NCBI GenBank assembly: GCA_964653555.1
Contig: CAZZFT010000149.1
Coordinates: forward strand, 1 to 12,437
Source: JAHEJV01 sp964653555
Lineage (GTDB): Bacteria; Myxococcota_A; UBA9160; SMWR01
Reading direction: 5' to 3'
Length of the DNA stretch: 12,437 nt
Made by a program: the position numbers and the translations under genes. Shown piece after piece: positions 6,537-12,437 of the stretch. Numbering within the stretch: the stretch's first letter is position 1; every line of letters starts with the position of its first letter. A model generated the notes under the pieces. It did no database searches. It had not been told where the DNA came from and saw nothing but the letters and a program-made list of their open reading frames with translations.

Positions 6537-8180
6537 GTGATCCGCCTCGACTCCCTCTCCAAGCGCCACGGCAGCCAGATCCTGTTCCTGGAGGCCTCGG
6601 CGGCCGTGAACCGCGGCGACAAGGTCGGCCTGGTCGGTCCGAACGGCGCCGGCAAGACCACCGTCTTCCGCCTGATCACGCGGGAGGAGGAGCCCGACGC
6701 CGGACAGATCGCGATCGATCGCGGCGTCACCATCGGCTACTTCAGCCAGGACGTCGGCGAGATGAAGGACGAGAGCGTGCTCGAGGCGACGCTCGGCGGA
6801 GCGGGGCCCGTCTCCGAGGCGGCCCGCGACCTGCACGAGCTCGAGCACGCGCTCGCCGACCCGGATCGCGCCGACGAGATGGACGTCCTCGTCGATCGCT
6901 ACGGGGAGGCCCAGACACGCTTCGAGGCGCTCGGCGGCTACGGGCTCGAGGCGCGGGCGCGCGCCGTGCTGGCCGGGCTCGGCTTCTCCGACGCGCAGGT
7001 GGAGGGAGACGTCGGCGCGCTCTCGGGCGGCTGGAAGATGCGGGTGGGGCTGGCGCGTATCCTGATCATGGAGCCCGACGCCCTGCTGCTCGACGAGCCT
7101 ACCAACCACCTCGATCTGGAGTCGATCCTGTGGCTCGAGGGTTGGCTGCGCGCCTTCGACGGCGCCGTGGTGATGACCTCGCACGACCGCGAATTCCTGA
7201 ATCGGATGGTCACTCGGATCATCGAGATCGACGGCGGCGATCTGCTCAGCTACTCGGGCAACTACGACTTCTACGAGCGGCAGCGCGCGCTGGCCGAGCG
7301 CGAGCAGGAGGCGCAGTACGCGCGCCAGCAGGCGATGCTCGCCAAGGAGGAGGCCTTCATCGCGCGCTTCCAGGCGCGGGCGAGCCACGCTGCGCAGGTG
7401 CAGTCGCGCGTCAAGAAGCTCGACAAGATCGACCGGGTGGCGCCGCCGAAGCGCCGCGAGGCGATCGAGTTCGCCTTCGCGCCGGCTCCGCGCTCGGGGG
7501 AGGACGTCCTGCGCCTCGAGGGCGTGGACAAGGCCTGGGGCGAGCACGTGGTGTTCGCCGGGCTCGACCTGTGGATCCGGCGCCGCGAGCGGTGGTGTGT
7601 GATGGGCGCCAACGGCGCGGGAAAGTCGACGCTGCTGCGGCTCGCGGCCGGCGTGTCCGAGCCCGACGCGGGCCGCGTGGCGATCGGCGCCTCGGTGAAG
7701 CTCGGCTACTTCGCGCAGCACTCGATGGAGCTGCTCGAGGCCGACCCCAGCGTGTGGCAGACGCTCGAGGCCGCTTTCCCCCAGGCCGGCGTCGGCTCGC
7801 TGCGCGCGCTGGCCGCGGCCTTCGGCTTCCCGGGAGACGAGGTGGAGAAGCGCTGTGGCCTGCTCTCGGGCGGGGAGAAGGCGCGCCTGGTGATGGCGCG
7901 CATGCTCTACGATCCGCCCAACTTCCTCGTCCTCGACGAGCCCACCAACCACCTGGACCTCGCCACCAAAGAGATGCTGATCCGCGCGCTCGCCGAGTAC
8001 GAGGGCACATTGCTGCTGGTCTCCCACGACCGGCGCTTCCTGTCGGCCCTCACCGATCACGTGCTCGAGCTGTCGTCGGAGGGGCCGGTGGTCTATCCGG
8101 GCGGCTACGCCGAGTACGTGGTGGCCAGCGGACACGAGGCACCGGGCATGCGCGGCGCCGCTCCCGCGAGAGCCTCCTGA
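6537..8180 (+). CDS. ABC-F family ATPase (ribosome-associated)
   Basis: This 547-residue protein has two ABC nucleotide-binding domains and no membrane segments, the mark of ABC-F proteins that bind the ribosomal E site and modulate or rescue translation. Domain 1 has Walker A GPNGAGKTT (34-42), signature LSGGWKMRV (about 162-170), Walker B LLLDEPTNHLD (183-193) and H216. Domain 2 has GANGAGKST (357-365), LSGGEKAR (443-450), LVLDEPTNHLD (464-474) and H497. Between them, at about 240-310, lies the charged linker (YERQRALAEREQEAQYARQQ) expected to reach the tRNA. The variant LSGGW and the phrase ILWLEGWLRAF recall YheS-type members. There is no C-terminal coiled-coil extension as in Uup and no obviously enlarged linker as in resistance ABC-Fs. 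The GTG at 6537 begins the family-typical MIRLDSLSKRHG; the open frame upstream lacks similarity. It is followed by hflX, probably in one operon. Confidence 0.93.
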   Translation: MIRLDSLSKRHGSQILFLEASAAVNRGDKVGLVGPNGAGKTTVFRLITREEEPDAGQIAIDRGVTIGYFSQDVGEMKDESVLEATLGGAGPVSEAARDLHELEHALADPDRADEMDVLVDRYGEAQTRFEALGGYGLEARARAVLAGLGFSDAQVEGDVGALSGGWKMRVGLARILIMEPDALLLDEPTNHLDLESILWLEGWLRAFDGAVVMTSHDREFLNRMVTRIIEIDGGDLLSYSGNYDFYERQRALAEREQEAQYARQQAMLAKEEAFIARFQARASHAAQVQSRVKKLDKIDRVAPPKRREAIEFAFAPAPRSGEDVLRLEGVDKAWGEHVVFAGLDLWIRRRERWCVMGANGAGKSTLLRLAAGVSEPDAGRVAIGASVKLGYFAQHSMELLEADPSVWQTLEAAFPQAGVGSLRALAAAFGFPGDEVEKRCGLLSGGEKARLVMARMLYDPPNFLVLDEPTNHLDLATKEMLIRALAEYEGTLLLVSHDRRFLSALTDHVLELSSEGPVVYPGGYAEYVVASGHEAPGMRGAAPARAS

Positions 8181-8209
8181 GCGCCACCGCTCCGGCGCCG
8201 CCGCGGGCC

Positions 8210-9547
8210 GTGCTCGTCGGCGTGCAGCTTCCGGGTATCGACGACGAGGCCTTCGCCTCTTCGCTCGACGAGCTGGCCCGGCTGGCGAAGACGCTCGGGC
8301 TGGCGGTCGTGGCGCGCCTCACCCAACGGCGGCCCCGCCTCGAGCCCGACGCGGTCCTCGGCGCCGGAAAGCTGATCGAGCTGGCCGGCTGGACCGGCGG
8401 AGACGGCGTCGTCCCGGTAGGACCGCGCAAACCGGCGCGGCGCCGCGAGCGGGAGCAGGACGGGGAGGAAGAGCCGCCCGAGCCGCGCGGCGGCGGCGCG
8501 CCGGACGAGCCGCCGCGCGCGACCCTCGTGCTGGTCGACCACGAGCTGACGCCCTCCCAGGCGCGCAACCTCGAGCGCGCCACCGGCGCCGAGGTGCTCG
8601 ACCGCACCGCCGTGATCCTGGCGATCTTCCAGCGCCACGCCCGCACCCGCGAGGCGCGTCTCCAGGTGGAGGTCGCGCGCCTGTCCTACGTGGCGCCGCG
8701 CCTGCGGGAGACCGGCGGCGGCCGCGACCGTCAGGGCGGCGGCATCGGGGGACGCGGCGCGGGAGAGAGCGCGAGCGAGCTCGACCGTCGCAAGGTGCGC
8801 GACCGGATTGCCGAGCTGCGCGCGGAGCTGGCCTCGATCGAGCGCGAGTCCGGCGCGCGCCGTCAGCGGCGGTCGACGCAGAACACGGTGTCGCTCGTGG
8901 GATACACGAACGCGGGCAAGTCGTCCTGGATGCGCGCCCTCACCGGCAGCGGAGTGCTCGTCGAGGACAAGCTGTTCGCCACCCTCGGCACCACGGTCCG
9001 CGCCCTCCAGCCCGAAAGCGCGACGCGGGTGCTCGTCTCCGACACGGTCGGCTTCATCAAGCACCTGCCCCACGATCTGGTGGCGAGCTTCCGCTCGACG
9101 CTCGAGGAGGCGCGCGATAGCGACCTCCTGCTCCACGTCGTGGACGCCTCGGACCCGGCCTGCGAGGCGCAGATCGCGGTGACCTGCGAGGTGCTGGCGT
9201 CGATCGGCGCCACCGAGAGCCCGCGCTGGATGGTGCTCAACAAGGTGGACCGGCTCGACGCGGCGGCGCGGGCGCGCGTCGCCGCCGCCCATCCCGAGGC
9301 CCTGCTCCTGTCGGCGAAGCGCGGCGACGACGTGGCGCACCTGCGCGCCGAGCTGCTCGCCTTCTTCGAGCGCGACCTGGAGGAGGAGGTGCTGCTGGTC
9401 CCCTATGCCCTCCAGCGTCTGGTGGCCGAGGCGCATGCGCGCGGTCACGTACTGGAGCAGACCCACGACGCCTCGGGAACGCGCCTGCGTCTGCGCGCGG
9501 CCCCGGCCGTGCTCGCGCGGCTGCGCGACGCGTTGCGCGGGGACTGA
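8210..9547 (+). CDS. hflX: GTPase HflX (ribosome-splitting factor)
   Basis: HflX binds the 50S subunit and splits stalled or idle ribosomes, especially under heat or antibiotic stress. From the GTG at 8210 the protein has 445 residues. The N-terminal HflX domain includes LVGVQLPG, VLGAGKL (49-54) and VLVDHELTPSQARNLE (107-122). A glycine-rich hinge (GGGRDRQGGGIGGRG) and a helical pair follow. The G domain has G1 GYTNAGKSS (231-239), switch LFATLGTTVRAL (255-266), G3 DTVGF (278-282), G4 NKVD (344-347) and G5 SAK (368-370), then a C-terminal tail. Residues about 62-104 form an arginine/glutamate/proline-rich insert. The start is uncertain: APPRAVLVG just upstream also looks family-like, so a CTG at 8177, overlapping the ABC-F stop as CTGA, is an alternative. 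The gap to the ABC-F gene is 29 bases with the GTG start. Confidence 0.93.
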   Translation: MLVGVQLPGIDDEAFASSLDELARLAKTLGLAVVARLTQRRPRLEPDAVLGAGKLIELAGWTGGDGVVPVGPRKPARRREREQDGEEEPPEPRGGGAPDEPPRATLVLVDHELTPSQARNLERATGAEVLDRTAVILAIFQRHARTREARLQVEVARLSYVAPRLRETGGGRDRQGGGIGGRGAGESASELDRRKVRDRIAELRAELASIERESGARRQRRSTQNTVSLVGYTNAGKSSWMRALTGSGVLVEDKLFATLGTTVRALQPESATRVLVSDTVGFIKHLPHDLVASFRSTLEEARDSDLLLHVVDASDPACEAQIAVTCEVLASIGATESPRWMVLNKVDRLDAAARARVAAAHPEALLLSAKRGDDVAHLRAELLAFFERDLEEEVLLVPYALQRLVAEAHARGHVLEQTHDASGTRLRLRAAPAVLARLRDALRGD

Positions 9548-9573
9548 GCGGGACCCACCGCGACTCTCCCGCG
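9548..9573. terminator. Hairpin between convergent hflX and tetR genes
   Basis: The 26 bases between the hflX stop and the tetR stop contain GCGGGA (9548-9553) and TCCCGC (9567-9572), a perfect 6-bp inverted repeat with a 13-base loop. Its place exactly between converging genes suggests a bidirectional terminator. There is no T-run on either side, so the stem is weak evidence on its own. Confidence 0.35.
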
Positions 9574-10161
9574 TCAGGCCAGGTAGAGCCCCACCACGGC
9601 GCGCAGGTCGGCGCGCGGGTCGCCCGACCTCGCGGCGATCAGGTAGCCGAACACGTTGGTGAGGCACAGGAACGCGCCGCGGCCGGGATCGAGCCCCGCG
9701 CGCAGCTCGCCCCGAGCCGCCCCCTCGACGAAGCGGCGCTCGAGCAGGTGCACCAGGGGGAAGGGCTGATCGGCCAGCGGGAGGGACTCGGGCGAGCGGG
9801 CGTAGATCATCACCGTGTCGCGCGCAACGCCCGGACCCTCGATGCTCGCGTAGACGTCCGCAATCGCGTCGGGGAGTGCCGTCAGCAGCTCGCGCAGGGT
9901 CTCGTGACCGGAGAGGCGCTCCACCATCTCCCGCTCCTTCTGCCACTCCAGCTCGAGCAGCACGTGCTCCTTGGTGGGGAAGTGGAAGTAGAAGCTCGGA
10001 CGGGACACGCCCGCTCTGCGCGCGATCTCGGCGACGCTCGCCCGGTCGAATCCCACGCGGCGAAACTCGGCGAGTGCCGCGTCGAAGAGCTTCGCGCGGG
10101 TGCGCTGGCGCTGGAGCTCGCGTGTCCCCGGGCGCTCGAAGGGCGAGGCGGTCGCGCTCAT
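9574..10161 (-). CDS. TetR/AcrR family transcriptional regulator
   Basis: This 195-residue protein is a TetR-type repressor. Residues about 18-65 form the DNA-binding domain: RTRAKLFDAALAEFRRVGFD, then the helix-turn-helix VAEIARRAGVSRPSFYFHFP (43-62) and TKEHVLLE. The C-terminal half (about 70-195) is the variable helical ligand-binding and dimer domain, so the ligand cannot be named. The ATG at 10161 gives a typical N-terminus (MSATASPFERPGTRELQRQR), although no good ribosome site precedes it and an upstream in-frame start is not excluded. A perfect palindrome lies 113 bases upstream, suggesting autoregulation. The gene converges on hflX. It is far from the efflux operon, so control of the pump is not shown. 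Confidence 0.93.
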   Translation of the reverse strand: MSATASPFERPGTRELQRQRTRAKLFDAALAEFRRVGFDRASVAEIARRAGVSRPSFYFHFPTKEHVLLELEWQKEREMVERLSGHETLRELLTALPDAIADVYASIEGPGVARDTVMIYARSPESLPLADQPFPLVHLLERRFVEGAARGELRAGLDPGRGAFLCLTNVFGYLIAARSGDPRADLRAVVGLYLA

Positions 10162-10273
10162 CGAGGGCGCGATCCACACCGTCGCTCGCCGGGCCGCAGC
10201 GGGTCGGCGGTTTCGTGGGGGGAGGCGGCCATGCAGTCCTCGGGAGGGCGACTGTATCAGCATGGCGCTCCGA

Positions 10274-10306
10274 TTGACGATCGTCAACGAACGGATTCGA
10301 TCGTCA
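10274..10306. promoter_or_regulatory. Putative TetR operator: perfect palindrome plus half-site
   Basis: TTGACGATCGTCAA at 10274-10287 is a perfect 14-bp palindrome, the form expected for a TetR-dimer site. CGATCGTCA inside it (10278-10286) recurs at 10298-10306, exactly 20 bases on. This gives a second, degenerate site on the same DNA face about two helical turns away. The position between nadA and tetR, upstream of tetR, supports autoregulation. The pattern is seen directly; which protein binds it is inference. Confidence 0.55.
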
Positions 10307-10363
10307 GGCCGTCCCGGACGAGCGTCAGCTCCCAGCGCGAACGTCCGCTGGTCCCCCTCACCG

Positions 10364-10398
10364 CGCTGCGCGGCCCGCGCAGCGAGCCGAAGGCTCGC
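10364..10398 (-). terminator. Overlapping GC hairpins downstream of nadA
   Basis: Twenty-one bases after the nadA stop on the minus strand is GCGAGCC/GGCTCGC (10382-10388 with 10392-10398), a 7-bp stem with a 3-base loop. It overlaps a second perfect 9-bp stem, CGCTGCGCG/CGCGCAGCG (10364-10372 with 10376-10384), also with a 3-base loop. They share 10382-10384, so both cannot form completely. Strong stems just past a stop suggest transcript termination or 3'-end protection. There is no U-tract, so Rho-independent termination is uncertain. Confidence 0.45.
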
Positions 10399-10418
10399 GA
10401 TGGCGGGCTCCTGGGTGG

Positions 10419-11429
<1,011 letters not shown>

Positions 11430-11611
11430 GTCTCACCTTAGCTCGCGCTCGCGCGCGGGAGCCATTCGATGCCGAGCGTTGGAGCTGCGTTGCGCGGCGC
11501 GGTCGCATCGCCGCGACGGGACCGCGATCGATGGCGACGCCAGCCCTCTTTCGTTAGCCTTCTCGCGCACTTGCGCGTTGGTTCGTCCGTCGCGCCCGAA
11601 GCGAGCTGCCG
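11430..11611. promoter_or_regulatory. Divergent region between nadA and ethylmalonyl-CoA mutase
   Basis: These 182 bases should contain promoters for both outward genes. Visible structures are a perfect 7-bp inverted repeat CGCGGTC/GACCGCG (11498-11504 with 11520-11526) and a bulged stem just before the nadA ribosome site (GCTCGCGC at 11441-11448 with GCGC at 11453-11456 and GAGC at 11459-11462). A small CGCGC/GCGCG pair lies at about 11563-11577. No cobalamin riboswitch or NAD-type operator could be recognised, and no clear -10/-35 pair. Confidence 0.4.
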
Positions 11612-12437
11612 ATGAGCCCCCCCGACTCCCCGAAGCGCGACCGCCCCTGGGTGTTCCGCACCTATTCCGGTCATTCGTCGGCCCGCGCCAGCAACGCCCT
11701 CTACCGGAGCAATCTCGCCAAGGGCCAGACGGGTCTCTCGGTGGCCTTCGACCTGCCGACCCAGACCGGCTTCGACTCCGATCACCCGCTCGCGCGCGGC
11801 GAGGTCGGCAAGGTCGGCGTGCCCATCTGCCACATCGACGACATGGCGGCGCTGTTCGCCGGGATTCCGCTCGACCGCATGAATACGTCGATGACGATCA
11901 ACGCCACCGCGGCGTGGCTGCTCGCCCTGTACGTCGCCACAGCCCAGCGGGGAGGCGTCGACGCGGTGGCGCTCTCGGGCACGACCCAGAACGACATCAT
12001 CAAGGAGTACCTCTCGCGCGGCACCTACGTGTTCCCGCCCGAGCCCTCGATGCGCCTGATCAGCGACATGGTCGCGTACACCGTCGAGCAGATCCCGAAA
12101 TGGAACCCGATCAACATCTGCTCGTATCACCTCCAGGAGGCGGGCGCGACACCCACCCAGGAGATCGCCTATGCGATGGCCAACGCGATCGCCGTGCTCG
12201 ACGCGGTGCGCGAGCGCCCGGACGTGGCTGAGGCGGCGATCCCCGAGGTCGTGGGACGCATCTCCTTCTTCCTCAACGCCGGCATCCGCTTCGTCGAGGA
12301 GATCTGCAAGGCGCGCGCGATGGCGGAGCTGTGGGACGAGATCACGGCCGAGCGCTACGGCGTGGAGGACGCGAAGCTGCGCCGCTTCCGCTACGGGGTG
12401 CAGGTGAACAGCCTCGGCCTCACCGAAGCCCAGCCCG
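11612..12437 (+). CDS. ecm: Ethylmalonyl-CoA mutase, N-terminal part (runs off the window)
   Basis: The visible 275 residues are the catalytic barrel of a coenzyme-B12-dependent acyl-CoA mutase. They match the Ecm/MeaA branch, which converts ethylmalonyl-CoA to methylsuccinyl-CoA in the ethylmalonyl-CoA pathway. Diagnostic phrases are DRPWVFRTYSGHS (10-22), GLSVAFDLPTQTGFDSDHPL (41-60), GEVGKVGVP, NTSMTINATAAWLLALY (91-107), GTTQNDIIKEYLSRGTYVFP (123-142), KWNPINICSYHLQEAGATP (163-181) and RFRYGVQVNSLGLTEAQP (258-275). Methylmalonyl-CoA mutases instead read FDLATHRGYDSDHP at the second site, and isobutyryl-CoA mutases differ again. The C-terminal B12-binding domain, expected about 250 residues on, lies outside the window. 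The ATG at 11612 fits the family N-terminus; its ribosome site is weak. Substrate is inferred from motifs as I remember them. Confidence 0.92.
   Translation, partial: MSPPDSPKRDRPWVFRTYSGHSSARASNALYRSNLAKGQTGLSVAFDLPTQTGFDSDHPLARGEVGKVGVPICHIDDMAALFAGIPLDRMNTSMTINATAAWLLALYVATAQRGGVDAVALSGTTQNDIIKEYLSRGTYVFPPEPSMRLISDMVAYTVEQIPKWNPINICSYHLQEAGATPTQEIAYAMANAIAVLDAVRERPDVAEAAIPEVVGRISFFLNAGIRFVEEICKARAMAELWDEITAERYGVEDAKLRRFRYGVQVNSLGLTEAQP

Larger units (their letters stand above)
10162..10418. other. Intergenic region between nadA and tetR
   Basis: These 257 bases hold no credible gene. From the nadA side they contain two overlapping GC hairpins (10364-10398), a second operator-like half-site, a perfect palindrome (10274-10287) and then about 110 bases of tetR leader. 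On the minus strand, TGATACAGT at about 10259-10251 resembles an extended -10 (TGN-TACAGT). That would put the palindrome over the -35 area of a tetR promoter. This promoter placement is inference. Confidence 0.55.

Noticed and set aside
5433..8135. Minus-strand frame open far upstream of the zinc-ribbon gene
   Set aside because: It runs out of frame through the LLM gene and antisense to the ABC-F gene. Only the part after 5432 has recognisable protein features and a ribosome site.
8105..10158. Long minus-strand frame antisense to hflX and out of frame across tetR
   Set aside because: The translation is repetitive and charged without motifs, whereas hflX and tetR are unambiguous in their own frames.
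11430..11611. Possible cobalamin riboswitch ahead of the B12-dependent mutase
   Set aside because: I see no B12-box-like conserved core, and the region is too short for the full fold beside two divergent promoters.

Overview
The window is strongly GC-rich DNA with G/C-heavy third codon positions, and its genes are those of a free-living, high-GC Gram-negative bacterium. The tripartite RND efflux parts require an outer membrane. An F420-type LLM oxidoreductase, an ethylmalonyl-CoA mutase and a HflX with the motif variant LFATLGTTVRAL suggest a myxobacterium-like or other deltaproteobacterial/Binatota-type lineage. That placement is inference from motifs recalled from memory, not from a search.

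Layout, left to right. (1) The last 41 codons of an unrecognised plus-strand gene converge on (2) a minus-strand efflux operon: a periplasmic adaptor (4293-3160) followed by an MdtC-like RND pump (3163-125). The two are translationally coupled by a TTGA stop/start overlap. (3) A 245-base intergenic region carries several inverted repeats, including an arrangement that could alternately expose or hide the adaptor's ribosome-binding site. (4) A minus-strand membrane protein (5432-4539) has an apparent bacterial PH-like segment, a four-cysteine zinc ribbon and a hydrophobic C-terminus; its function is unknown. (5) A minus-strand LLM-class F420-dependent oxidoreductase (6451-5600) is divergent from (6) a plus-strand pair, an ABC-F ATPase (6537-8180) and the GTPase HflX (8210-9547). 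(7) A minus-strand TetR regulator (10161-9574) converges on hflX and has a perfect 14-bp palindrome upstream. (8) nadA, quinolinate synthase (11429-10419, minus), is divergent from (9) the first 275 codons of an ethylmalonyl-CoA mutase (from 11612, running off the window).

How the genes work together. The adaptor and pump form one drug-efflux unit that must borrow an outer-membrane channel encoded elsewhere. ABC-F and HflX both act on ribosomes and probably form a ribosome rescue/splitting operon. NadA makes the quinolinate precursor of NAD. Ecm belongs to the ethylmalonyl-CoA pathway of acetyl-CoA assimilation, whose other genes are not in the window. The TetR protein probably controls itself, and its other targets cannot be read here.

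I found no mobile element, CRISPR array, tRNA, rRNA or clearly novel multigene system. The most interesting signals are regulatory: the possible leader switch of the efflux operon, the TetR operator with a second half-site 20 bp away, and the uncharacterised PH-like/zinc-ribbon membrane protein with its structured leader. All inverted repeats were found by eye, and no folding energies were computed.
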